Shown here in pieces: positions 8,350-16,036 of a stretch of 21,470 bases of DNA. The stretch spans positions 1 through 21,470 of the forward strand of contig CANRXN010000001.1 in the NCBI GenBank assembly GCA_947643945.1. The letters are read 5' to 3'. The notes under the pieces were generated by a model. That model did no database searches. It worked only from the letters and a program-made list of their open reading frames with translations, and was not told the DNA's origin. The position numbers and the translations under genes were made by a program. The number at the start of each line of letters is the position of its first letter. Position 1 is the stretch's first letter. This DNA comes from an uncultured Clostridium sp. (GTDB lineage: Bacteria; Bacillota; Clostridia; TANB77; CAG-508).

Positions 8350-9715
8350 ATGAGAAAATATTTTGGAACAGATGGTATTAGAAGAATAGCAAACACCGAA
8401 TTAACACCAAGTTTAGTTTACCGTGTAGCAAAAGCAGGAGCCCATGTATTAGCAAAAAATTTGGATCATGTGCCTACCATTTTAATAGGAAGAGATACCC
8501 GTATTTCTGGAAATCTAATAGAAAGTGCCATGGTAGCAGGTTTTTTAAGTTATGGTGCGAATGTAAAATTATTAGGTGTGCTTCCAACCCCAGCAGTAGC
8601 GTACTTAACAAGAAAACTAAAGGCAGATGCTAGTGTAGTAATTTCAGCTTCCCATAACTCTTATGAATTTAATGGGATAAAATATTTTAGTAATAAAGGA
8701 ACCAAAATACCAGATTCTTTAGAAGAAGAAATCGAAGAACTAATGGATTCACCTAAATTAGAGGAACTAACAGCCCAAAATGATAAAATAGGAACCGTTA
8801 GTTATTGTTTTGATTTAGAGGAAGAATATGTATCATTTTTTAAAGAAAATTTTGAAGATGTAATAAAAGAAAATAAACCACAAGACTTTATGGTAGGGTT
8901 AGATACAGCAAATGGTGCTACTTCAGCCGTTGCTGAAAAAGTTTTTGAAAAACTAGGAATTCCTTATAAAATCATAAACAACAAACCAGATGGAATTAAC
9001 ATTAATGAAAACTGTGGTTCTACTCATTTACAAGGTCTTAAAAAATTTGTACTAGATAACAAATTAAGTTTAGGAATTGCCTATGATGGAGATGGCGATA
9101 GATGTCTTGCCATAGACGAAAAGGGAAATGAAATAGATGGAGATAAATTACTTGCCATCATTGCAAGCAATTTAACAAAAAAAGGAAAACTAAATAAAGA
9201 CACAATAGTTGCAACCGTAATGAGCAACTTAGGACTAAACAAATATGCCAAAGAAAACAACTTAACCCTAAAGCAAACCAAAGTAGGAGACCGTTATGTT
9301 TTAGAAGAAATGCTAAAAGAAGGTTATAATTTAGGAGGAGAGCAATCTCGGTCATGTTATTTTGTTAGACTACAATCCAACAGGAGATGGCATTTTAACT
9401 TCTTTGATGTTAATCAAAGCTATGCTAGAAAGCAAACAAAAAGCTTCTACATTAGGTGATATGGTAAGAACATATCCACAAGTGTTAATAAATGCTAAAG
9501 TAAACAGTAGCAAAAAGCATGATTATGAAAAGGATCAAACCATTCGAATGGCAATTCAAAAATTAGAAGAAGAATTTGCAGGAAATGGAAGAGTTTTAAT
9601 TAGACCATCTGGTACAGAACCACTAGTAAGAGTAATGATTGAAGGAGAAGACCAAGACTACATTACCAAAAAAGCAAGAGACTTAGCTGATTTAATAGAA
9701 GAAAAATTAAAATAA
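8350..9715 (+). CDS. glmM: Phosphoglucosamine mutase, needs +1 shift at CGG
   Basis: GlmM converts glucosamine-6-phosphate to glucosamine-1-phosphate for UDP-GlcNAc and peptidoglycan synthesis in the cytoplasm. The start FGTDGIRRIAN is diagnostic. The phosphoserine loop is ISASHNSYEFNGIK with Ser101 (the family usually has ASHNP), the metal loop is DGDGDR at 246-251, and the C-terminal phosphate loop is RPSGTEPLVRVM. Codon 334 is CGG (9349-9351), inside the sugar-binding motif. Skipping C gives GGEQS-G-HVI, the exact family motif, and an open frame to 9715, total 454 residues, the normal length. Without it the protein ends at 9459, lacking the last domain. The gene is normally essential, so a true null is unlikely. 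It follows the capsule phosphatase at 58 bases; the Shine-Dalgarno is GAAGGGA. Confidence 0.93.
9349..9352 (+). other. CGGT recoding site in glmM
   Basis: The preceding codon is TCT. The skipped C restores the invariant glycine of the GEQSGH sugar-binding motif. This is one of the clearest sites, because the motif leaves no doubt about which residue belongs there. Confidence 0.85.
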
Positions 9716-9747
9716 TGTCATGAAATTGTAATCAAAATGTCATGAAA
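9714..9747 (+). repeat. Short direct repeat after glmM
   Basis: AATGTCATGAAA occurs at 9714-9725 and again at 9736-9747, just after the glmM stop. It could be a duplication or a binding site; nothing else supports a role. Confidence 0.3.
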
Positions 9748-9818
9748 AAAGATTTCTAAAAAAGCAAAATACTGATAACATATACTTAGAAATACAAAAG
9801 AAAGCGGAGGAACATAAG

Positions 9819-10157
9819 ATGTTTATTTTTGATATATCCAATCCACTAACTTTAATATTGATGCTAGCAGCTACAATATTATTGATATTTTTAGCACAAG
9901 AAATTAAGAAAAGCTATATAGGTGCTATTATGTTATTTGCTTATTTAATTATATTGATAGTACATGTAGCACAAATTGCAACATTAGCAGAAGAATTTAG
10001 ATACATGCTAACGACTTTATCTAGATGTATTGCAATTGACTTTGTGTTTGTTTTAATTACATTCTTTTCTTATTTATGGGTAGATGATATAGAAGCAAAG
10101 GCAGAAGGAAAGAAAAGTATTGATAATAGTTTAGATTGGTTCTGGAAGAAAGTTTAA
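9819..10157 (+). CDS. Small three-helix membrane protein of unknown function
   Basis: A 112-residue protein that I do not recognise. Three hydrophobic segments are visible, at about residues 10-26, 33-53 and 70-88, followed by a charged C-terminus with two tryptophans (DNSLDWFWKKV). The start ATG has a strong GGAGG nine bases upstream. It is alone between glmM and gpr, with a hairpin after its stop, so it is likely a single-gene unit. Codon use matches its neighbours. Lying upstream of a spore gene is weak grounds for a sporulation role, and I do not assign one. Confidence 0.7.
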   Translation: MFIFDISNPLTLILMLAATILLIFLAQEIKKSYIGAIMLFAYLIILIVHVAQIATLAEEFRYMLTTLSRCIAIDFVFVLITFFSYLWVDDIEAKAEGKKSIDNSLDWFWKKV

Positions 10158-10185
10158 AACCAGAATAGAATAAAAATAAAAGAAG

Positions 10186-10214
10186 AACCCGATTGCCTTT
10201 AAGGTAATCGGGTT
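10186..10214 (+). terminator. Strong hairpin between small membrane gene and gpr
   Basis: AACCCGATTGCC and GGTAATCGGGTT pair over 12 positions (one G-T wobble) around a five-base TTTAA loop. There is no T-run on the + side. On the - side a T-rich stretch follows, but no minus-strand gene is nearby. It probably ends or stabilises the 9819-10157 transcript. Confidence 0.5.
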
Positions 10215-10241
10215 AACTCGTTAAAAAAAGCTTAAAAAACA

Positions 10242-10271
10242 TGATAAAAACTTCTGAAACGGTAAATACTA
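10242..10271 (+). promoter_or_regulatory. Possible forespore (sigma-G-like) promoter for gpr
   Basis: TGATAA (10242-10247) and AATACTA (10265-10271) are 17 bases apart and resemble the sigma-G pattern TGAATA / CATACTA known from Bacillus. In that genus gpr is transcribed in the forespore, so the position is sensible. The match is imperfect and this is an inference. Confidence 0.35.
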
Positions 10272-10302
10272 ACAATATAAAAAGTCTAAAAGGAGGAAAA
10301 CC

Positions 10303-11238
10303 ATGTTTAACTTTAGAACAGACCTAGCAAGCGAAAGAAGAGAAATCTATCAAAAAGCAAACAAACTAGAGCAAATTGATGGAATAGAAGCAAACCAAGA
10401 AGAAATCAATGAAAACATAAAAGTAGAAAGAGTAAAAATAACCAACGAAAATGGTGCCAAAGCCATAGGAAAACCAATTGGCAACTACATTACCATTGAC
10501 ATCAAAAAACTAAAAATTGCAACAGAAGAAGAAATCACAAAAGGAGCAGAAATTTTAACCAATGAACTAAAACAAATCATTGGAAATCATATCGATAACC
10601 AAGGCGAAATTTTAGTAGTAGGACTTGGAAACATCTATGTAACACCAGATGCATTAGGACCAAAAGTAATTAATGAAATTGAAGTAACCAGACACATCAT
10701 AAACTATTTACCACAATATGTAGAAGAAGGAACTAGAATGGTAAGTGCTATATCGCCAGGAGTACTTGGAACCACTGGAATTGAAACCGTCGAAATCTTA
10801 AAAGGAATTGTAGAAAATACAAAACCAAAACTAGTAATTGTAATTGATGCATTAGCATCGCGTAGCATCGAAAGAATTAGTAGTACCGTTCAACTATCAG
10901 ACACAGGAATTGTACCAGGAGCAGGAGTCCGGTAACACCAGAAGTGAAATTAGTCAAAAAACGTTAGGCATCCCTGTTGTAGCAATTGGCATACCAACCG
11001 TAGTAGAAACAGCTGTGTTAGTAAATGATTGTTTGGATTTATTAATTGAAAAATTGCAAGATGAAGCAAAATCCAATGATTATTTAAATCAAATGAAAGA
11101 AGAGGATAATTACGAAGAAATCAAGGAAGCTTTACTTCCCAAGGATTACAATTTAATTGTAACACCAAAAGAAATTGACGACTTAATCGAAAACATGAAA
11201 GATATCGTAGCACGGACGGCATTAATGGTGCAATGTAA
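10303..11238 (+). CDS. gpr: GPR endopeptidase (spore germination protease), needs three +1 shifts at CGG
   Basis: GPR degrades small acid-soluble spore proteins during germination. It is made as a zymogen in the forespore; the start MFNFRTDLASE resembles the propeptide region. Family aspartates are visible in TPDALGP (D116) and VIDALASRS (D182). Codon 210 is CGG (10930-10932), directly followed by TAA in the zero frame. Skipping C gives PGAGV-G-NTRSEIS, the family motif. At 11213-11220 the sequence CGGACGGC is read as two consecutive glycines, giving IVA-GG-INGAM and a stop at 11236-11238. The zero frame would instead run through the terminator hairpin to 11290. The recoded protein is 310 residues, a normal clostridial length. 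The ribosome site is AAGGAGG. A terminator follows at once. Confidence 0.9.
10930..10933 (+). other. CGGT recoding site 1 in gpr
   Basis: CGG after GTC with TAA next in the zero frame. Skipping C yields the glycine of GAGVGNTR. Without recoding only the first 210 codons would be translated. Confidence 0.85.
11213..11220 (+). other. Tandem CGGA-CGGC recoding sites in gpr
   Basis: Two quadruplets stand back to back after GCA. Read as Gly-Gly they give IVAGGINGAM and a stop at 11236-11238, immediately ahead of the terminator stem. Read as triplets they destroy the family C-terminus and pass through the hairpin. This is the only place in the window where two shifts occur with no codon between them. 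Confidence 0.75.
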
Positions 11239-11239
11239 T

Positions 11240-11283
11240 AATCTAAAAAAGTATTGTAACAGTTGCAATACTTTTTTTAGATT
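11240..11283 (+). terminator. Rho-independent terminator after gpr
   Basis: AATCTAAAAAAGTATTG pairs with CAATACTTTTTTTAGATT around a nine-base loop, with a run of T in the right arm. It starts two bases after the recoded gpr stop (11236-11238), which supports that stop over the zero-frame one at 11290. Confidence 0.8.
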
Positions 11284-11343
11284 GTTATAATAAAAATATC
11301 AAAAAGGAGAGAAAAGAAATTAAAATAAATTTGTCTAAAAATG

Positions 11344-11372
11344 TTGCAAAAAAAACTTTATTAAGATATAAT
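11344..11372 (+). promoter_or_regulatory. Housekeeping-type promoter for the 11398 gene
   Basis: TTGCAA (11344-11349) and a perfect TATAAT (11367-11372) are 17 bases apart. The gene start follows 26 bases later. The -35 box is the same as that at 5658. Confidence 0.65.
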
Positions 11373-11397
11373 CCTAAATAGAAAAGAAAAGGAAGGA

Positions 11398-12108
11398 ATG
11401 AAAGTAGAAATGGAAGAAAAGAAAGAAGAAAAAAAGGTAGAAGCTAACAAAGAAGTAGCAAAAATAAAAGAAACACCAAAAAAGGAAGAAACAAAAAAAG
11501 AGGAGAACAAAAAACAAGAACCTAAAAAAGAAGCAAAAGTAACAAAAACCAGTACTAAAAAGGCTAACAATAATGCTATCATAATAGGAATTGTTATAGC
11601 AGTAGTAGCAATCATTGCAATTGTTGCAGGTGTTATATTACTTGGAAAAGATACACCAAAAACAGCAGTAGAAAAAGAATTAAAAAATATAAAAGCAGGA
11701 GCATTTGCAACCGAAATGTTATCAGGATTTACACAAGAAGAAAAGTCAAGTACAGAAGCAGGAAAGCTAATGACTGAAAAATTAGAATGGAAAGTACTAA
11801 ACGAAAAAGAAGAAGTAGAAGGAGAAATTGCAACTGTTGAATTAGAAGTTACAAACAAAGACTTCAAAACCATCATGGGAAATGTTATGCAAAAAGCATT
11901 TAAATCAGCCTTAACAGGAGGAACAAACCAAGAAACAGTCGTAAATGACCTAATCGAAGAATTAAAAAATGAAGAAATTGGAACCAAAACAGCAAATGCA
12001 ACCATTGAACTAAAAAAAGAAGACGGAAAATGGAAAATAGCAGACGAAGAAAAATTCTATTTTGCTATATTACCAGGATTCGAAGAAGTTATGAATGCTT
12101 TAAAATAA
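11398..12108 (+). CDS. Membrane-anchored protein of unknown function with lysine/glutamate-rich N-terminus
   Basis: A 236-residue protein without a recognised function. Residues 1-56 are almost all Lys, Glu, Thr and Ala and are probably disordered. One membrane helix lies at about 59-84 (AIIIGIVIAVVAIIAIVAGV). The remaining 150 residues, probably outside, have the character of an NTF2/DUF4878-like domain: a KELKNIKAGAF start, alternating strands such as VELEVTNKDF, and a closing ELKKEDGKWKIADEE strand. I infer that fold class only from the pattern. It has its own promoter and a strong terminator, so it is a single-gene unit. An alternative start at ATG 11410 would leave a better Shine-Dalgarno spacing (GGAAGGA, 12 bases). 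There are no in-frame CGG codons. Confidence 0.7.
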   Translation: MKVEMEEKKEEKKVEANKEVAKIKETPKKEETKKEENKKQEPKKEAKVTKTSTKKANNNAIIIGIVIAVVAIIAIVAGVILLGKDTPKTAVEKELKNIKAGAFATEMLSGFTQEEKSSTEAGKLMTEKLEWKVLNEKEEVEGEIATVELEVTNKDFKTIMGNVMQKAFKSALTGGTNQETVVNDLIEELKNEEIGTKTANATIELKKEDGKWKIADEEKFYFAILPGFEEVMNALK

Positions 12109-12123
12109 AATAAAATAAAATCT

Positions 12124-12186
12124 AAAATTCCACAAACAGAAAAATCAATTTACGAATGCTCTGTATGTGGAATTTTTGTTTTTTTA
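12124..12186 (+). terminator. Terminator between convergent genes
   Basis: AAAATTCCACAAACAGA (12124-12140) pairs with TCTGTATGTGGAATTTT (12160-12176) over 17 positions with one mismatch, followed by a T-rich run. The right arm lies within the last codons of the convergent minus-strand gene. It should end transcription from 11398-12108. Confidence 0.75.
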
Positions 12187-13013
12187 TAAAGATTACAAAT
12201 ATTGCAATCGGTGCATAAATGAATTCTTTTTTCAAATACTAATTGTAAGGTATTAATAAACTCGTCAATATAATTATCCACCAAATGAACGTAAATGTTT
12301 TTTGGTAGCAAAGTAAGCAAAGAATTCAAAATATAATCATTAGAAGAAAAAGTAATATCACTTAAATACTTAGCTTTAAAAATATCGTCTTGCACGACAA
12401 TCAAGTTTTTATTTTTGTCAAGTAAAATAGATTCATGATTGCTAAAAACAATATGCACCATATCACAGCCATAATCTTGTGAATTAATATATAATTTCAA
12501 TAAGGAAATAAACTCTAAGTATTCTTTTTCTATCACATAATGATTTACTGCCTCATTTACGACATCGTCTAAAAAGGAAAAATAATCCTTTAGCCTAAAA
12601 TTAACAAAACCATTTAGCACAATAGACTTATTCTCTAGCAAAAAATGGTAAAAGCAATCATAAAGCAAATGAAATTTTTTATCAAAAAGCTTCGAAAAAT
12701 CGTCAGCCATATTATCAAAACAAAGGGCTAAAATTTGGTTTCTTTCCTTACTATCAAAATAAAAATAATTTTGTAAGATTAAACGTTTTAACAAATCTTC
12801 TTCCAACTCGTCAATCACTAAAAATGAGAGAATAGAAGAAACTTTTGAGAGGAAAAGAGCCTCATTATTACCAGAATAATGAATAATAACATTTTTATAA
12901 AATTTGAATTCATTTTCTGTAAAACAAATATTTTTCAAGTCAATATTTTTGAATTCATTTAGTAGATAATTAATTAAACATGAATTATTTGTCTTGATAC
13001 ATAATGACTTCAT
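12150..13013 (-). CDS. YtxC-like sporulation protein
   Basis: A 287-residue protein that resembles the YtxC family, annotated in spore formers as a putative sporulation protein with no known reaction. Features that suggest it are the aromatic-rich length, a central LILQNYFYFDSKERNQIL stretch, and a C-terminus with a small cysteine group (HLCTDCNICNLYK) that might bind a metal. There is no signal peptide; the helices look soluble. I chose ATG 13013 because GAGAGGAG stands just upstream. The frame is open to 13034. The gene is very AT-rich and has no in-frame CGG. It converges on the gene at 11398-12108. The family call rests on my memory of its pattern, so it is moderate. Confidence 0.6.
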   Translation of the reverse strand: MKSLCIKTNNSCLINYLLNEFKNIDLKNICFTENEFKFYKNVIIHYSGNNEALFLSKVSSILSFLVIDELEEDLLKRLILQNYFYFDSKERNQILALCFDNMADDFSKLFDKKFHLLYDCFYHFLLENKSIVLNGFVNFRLKDYFSFLDDVVNEAVNHYVIEKEYLEFISLLKLYINSQDYGCDMVHIVFSNHESILLDKNKNLIVVQDDIFKAKYLSDITFSSNDYILNSLLTLLPKNIYVHLVDNYIDEFINTLQLVFEKRIHLCTDCNICNLYKKTKIPHTEHS

Positions 13014-13088
13014 AAAAAATCTCCTCTCTAACATACTTAGTATCTACTAAATTTCAAAAGTTATACATTATAGTATGCTAAAGTGGAT

Positions 13089-13164
13089 AAAATGTGCAAT
13101 TGGGGACGGTACTTTTTTCACATTGCATAATGTGAAAAAAGAACCGTCCCCAATTGCACATTTT
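13089..13164. repeat. Near-perfect 36-base palindrome of the GGGGACGGTTC type
   Basis: Two 36-base arms (13089-13124 and 13129-13164) are reverse complements with one mismatch (A/A at 13111 and 13142) around a GCAT loop. The core reads GGGGACGGT-CTTTTTTCACA. Core fragments recur at 15871-15956 and 19954-19976. It fills the gap between the YtxC-like start region and the GH57 stop, and could also end GH57 transcription. Sequences of this look are common as dispersed palindromes in Clostridia and relatives, possibly moved by REP-associated transposases; none is present here. Confidence 0.75.
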
Positions 13165-13167
13165 CTT

Positions 13168-14758
13168 CTAACGATAAATCCTATAATCGATATCAGGGAA
13201 AATGCAATCCTTTTTAGCGATATCTTTTAAGAAATCTTCGTCTATTTTATCTTCTTTAATTTGATAATACAATTTAGTAAAACGACCAATATGCTCTTTA
13301 ATTCTTTTTTTTGCATAGTCTACCATCGTGCCATTTGTAATAATAAATAGCCAATCACTACTTTGCGCAAGAAGCAATTCCCTAGCACATTGATTTAATG
13401 CTTTTTTCTTTAAACCTTTGCTATTTGGATATTCCCAAGCTAATTCACACATTCTATCACCAGCTACATGTAAGTGTCTATGAGCATAATCATTGGTTGG
13501 ATTAAGCCATACTTCGCTATAGCCATTAGCACCCCAGCTTGAGCGACAAGGAGAGGCAACTTGCATGCTTGGATACTTGTTAATATATTCACTAGGGGTG
13601 ATAAGTTTGAAATTGCAATCGTCATAGTAAATTTTCTTAAACAAAATATATAGCCAATAAGGACCTTCATACCACCAATGCCCATAAAGTTCGGCATCAT
13701 AAGGACATAGAATAATAGGAGGGGTTTCTTCCATATATTGTGAAAGATTAGCAATTTGTGAGGTTCTGCTGTCTAAGAAATGACCAGCTTGTTTTTCAGC
13801 AGAATCCATGGCCCACCTAGGATTATAATAATCTTTAAAATCGGTATCACCGGTAATTCTGTGATATTTAATTCCAGTATGAACCCTTACACCATTATGA
13901 GCAATGTAAGGCTTAATGTAGTCATAATCAGCTTCATAACCAATATCACGATAAAATTCTCGATAATTGTAATCTCCGAGGATACCCGTTAATAGAACTC
14001 CACACCTGCCTAGAAGACTCGATATCGCGACCAAAAGCAATCACACCTTCAGGAGATACAATAGGAGCAAAAGTACCATAGATAGGCGTTGGATTAGCAT
14101 ATAAAATACCGTGTGATTCGGTAATAATATAGTCAATTCCAAACTCTTTTAAATACTTATCAGCTTCAGGCACATAGCCACATTCGGGTAACCAAATACC
14201 ACGAGGTTTTCTTCCAAAATATCTTTCATAGGTTTGAACACCAACGGCAATTTGCGCTTTAACGGTTTTTTCATTAACATATAAAATAGGAAAATAGCCA
14301 TGGGTTGCACCACAAGTAATAATTTCTAATACACCAATATCTTGAAAATGTTTAAAAGCTTCAATTAAATTACAGTTATAAACTTCTTTAAATAAATGTA
14401 AATCATTAGAATAACGATCCAAATAGTAATAAGAAAGCTTATTTAATCTTTCGTCACCTGCAGTTCTTTTAATTTCTTTTTTGGATAATTCAATTAATTT
14501 TTTTAGGTAATTGATATATTTTTTTTGCAATAGTTTATTATCTAGCATAGAAAGTAGAGGGGGGGTCATTGACATAGTAATTCTAAAATCAACACCTTCG
14601 TCTACTAGTTTTTGGAAGTTGGTTAATAGGGGAAGATAAGTTTCGGAAATTGCTTCATATAGCCAAGATTCTTCTAAGTAGTCGTTACTTTCTGGATGAT
14701 GGATAAAGGGAAGATGGGCATGAAGCACAAAACTTACATATCCTTTTTTTTCTTGCAT
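13168..14758 (-). CDS. GH57/DUF1957 1,4-alpha-glucan branching enzyme, needs +1 shift at CGG
   Basis: A glycoside hydrolase family 57 branching-type enzyme that forms alpha-1,6 branches in glycogen-like glucan. The conserved regions are LHAHLPFIHHP (about residues 12-22), GIWLPECGY with nucleophile Glu192, ESHGILY (214-220), and PYDAELYGHWW with acid/base Asp354. The C-terminal SSDWLFIITNGTMVDYAKKR is also typical. Codon 261 is CGG (minus strand, 13978-13976). Skipping C gives INGYP-G-DYNYREFYRDIG, a clean family match, and 529 residues, the usual length. The zero frame stops at 13946, before the acid/base residue. I chose ATG 14758, preceded by AAAGGAG; the open frame upstream to 14818 lacks a site. 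It is probably co-transcribed with the DUF4912 gene upstream. Confidence 0.9.
13975..13978 (-). other. CGGA recoding site in the GH57 gene
   Basis: On the minus strand the codon after CCT is CGG. Dropping the C gives glycine and restores YPGDYNYRE. This is the only site on the minus strand, which shows the pattern follows the reading direction of the gene, not one DNA strand. Confidence 0.85.
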
Positions 14759-14835
14759 TTTTGGTTCTCCTTTGTTAACAAAAATGTGAGCTTTGAAAGG
14801 GTAGTCAATCAAGCCCACTTTTTAAATTTCATTTT

Positions 14836-15738
14836 TTATTTAAATCTTGACGAAAAACTACTAGAGGAAGGATTTCCAGAAGATGGATTGGATAAATAGA
14901 AAAGTTCTTCCACGTTTTCGTTTTGATAGATTGCTTTATATAAATCATAAATATTGTATAGTTTTCCCATGTTTCGAAGAAAGCAAACAGAGGATATATC
15001 TTTTGCGGTTTGCATTCCGGTTTTGACATTTCGAAAATAAACCATTTTTTGATTTTTATCAAAAAGAATGCGGTCATTTGGTGATTCAATCTCATTTGAA
15101 GTGGTAACGTAAATGTAATCGGTATTTAGCTTTTCAGTTTTTTTGATAGGGCGTCTTCCTAATTCAATTCGATAATCACATTTACTATCAACAACATGTA
15201 GGTACCAGCTGTTAGCAAAATCATTAATTTCTACTTCAAAGCTGTAACCTAAGGTGTCATTATGAACAATTAAAATAGGTCTTGTGGTTTCAAAAAAATT
15301 GTCTCCATATTGTTTTTGGAAGTTTTTTCTGTCCTTATCAGAGATGTCCCAATAGATAAATAAGTTGGTAGGAGTTTGTGCCAATACTTTTACAATGGTC
15401 TGGTTGTAGCGATAAGGTAGGTCATAGTATTCTACGATTTCTACTTTTTTGGTTTTAGAGGTAGTAGTTTTTTTTCTTGTTGTAGTAGTCTTTTTTGCGG
15501 TAGTTTTTTTAGAGGTTGTAGTAGTCTTTTTGGTAGTTGACTTTTTGACAGCCGTTTTTTTCGTCGCTGGTGATGCTTTTTTAGTGGTTGCTTTTCTTGC
15601 TTCCGTTTTCTTGGTGGTGTTTTTCTTAGCCTTAGTAGATGTTTTGCTAGCAGTTGCTGTCTTTTTTGTTACTTTTTTTGCTGTGTTTGGCTTTTTTTCT
15701 ATTTTCTCTGTTTTGTTTTCATTTGTTTTTCTTGGCAT
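14836..15738 (-). CDS. DUF4912 protein with long Lys/Thr/Ala-rich N-terminal tail
   Basis: A 300-residue protein. Residues 1 to about 97 are low-complexity Lys/Thr/Ala repeats of the KKTTTKK kind, like histone-H1-style tails, and are surely disordered and strongly basic. The rest matches DUF4912: YDLPYRYNQTIVKVLAQTP, then LFIYWDISDKDR, ISFEVEIND-like strands (here YSFEVEINDFANSWYLHV) and the IELGRR turn. DUF4912 proteins are often encoded beside GH57/DUF1957 enzymes, as here, so a link to glucan binding is a reasonable guess but not proven. The start has AGGAGG eight bases before ATG. It ends 77 bases before the GH57 start, so a two-gene operon is likely. There are no in-frame CGG codons. Confidence 0.8.
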   Translation of the reverse strand: MPRKTNENKTEKIEKKPNTAKKVTKKTATASKTSTKAKKNTTKKTEARKATTKKASPATKKTAVKKSTTKKTTTTSKKTTAKKTTTTRKKTTTSKTKKVEIVEYYDLPYRYNQTIVKVLAQTPTNLFIYWDISDKDRKNFQKQYGDNFFETTRPILIVHNDTLGYSFEVEINDFANSWYLHVVDSKCDYRIELGRRPIKKTEKLNTDYIYVTTSNEIESPNDRILFDKNQKMVYFRNVKTGMQTAKDISSVCFLRNMGKLYNIYDLYKAIYQNENVEELFYLSNPSSGNPSSSSFSSRFK

Positions 15739-16036
15739 TTTTTCCTCCTATGTAATCTCTTTCATTACTTTCTTTTCTATCTTATACTAAAAAGCAAAGA
15801 AATTCAAGTGAATTTGACAAAGTTTTTGAATTTGTTACCAAAATATCACCTCCCAAAACCATGAATGCGAAAAAAGAACCGAACCTAAAGGTATTACTTA
15901 TCTGTAGGTTCGCTTAGTGTTCACACAGCTAAGGGCATCCCCAATTGCACATTTTTTCGTAAAATTTCTTCAAAAGGGTTTCAAAAAACAACAAAATAGT
16001 ATAAAATAAGAAAAAATAAAAAAATAGGAGAGGAAA
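15739..16036. other. Divergent intergenic region
   Basis: About 300 bases between the divergent DUF4912 and recJ genes. They hold the DUF4912 ribosome site, AT-rich DNA in which I see only weak promoter-like boxes (TATAAA at 16000-16005 on the recJ side, with no convincing -35), and a decayed palindromic repeat. I see no open frame with a ribosome site and no RNA gene. Confidence 0.5.
15871..15956. repeat. Decayed copy of the palindromic repeat
   Basis: AAAAAGAACCG at the left and CCCCAATTGCACATTTTTT at the right match the two ends of the 13089-13164 palindrome's right arm. Between them CGAACCTA (15880-15887) and TAGGTTCG (15905-15912) form a separate hairpin. It looks like a repeat that was split or recombined. 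Confidence 0.5.

Noticed and set aside
11239..11290. Zero-frame C-terminus of gpr running to 11290
   Set aside because: It crosses the terminator hairpin and lacks the family ending; the recoded stop at 11238 fits both.
13030..13100. Promoter for the YtxC-like gene (CATACTA or TATAAT on the minus strand near 13070)
   Set aside because: Both sigma-G-like and sigma-A-like -10 boxes overlap, but no -35 has a proper spacing, so I did not list it as a feature.
15449..15790. Hydrophobic open frame on the plus strand opposite the DUF4912 gene
   Set aside because: It is the complement of the Lys/Thr repeat region, which gives runs of Val/Phe/Leu; it lacks a ribosome site.
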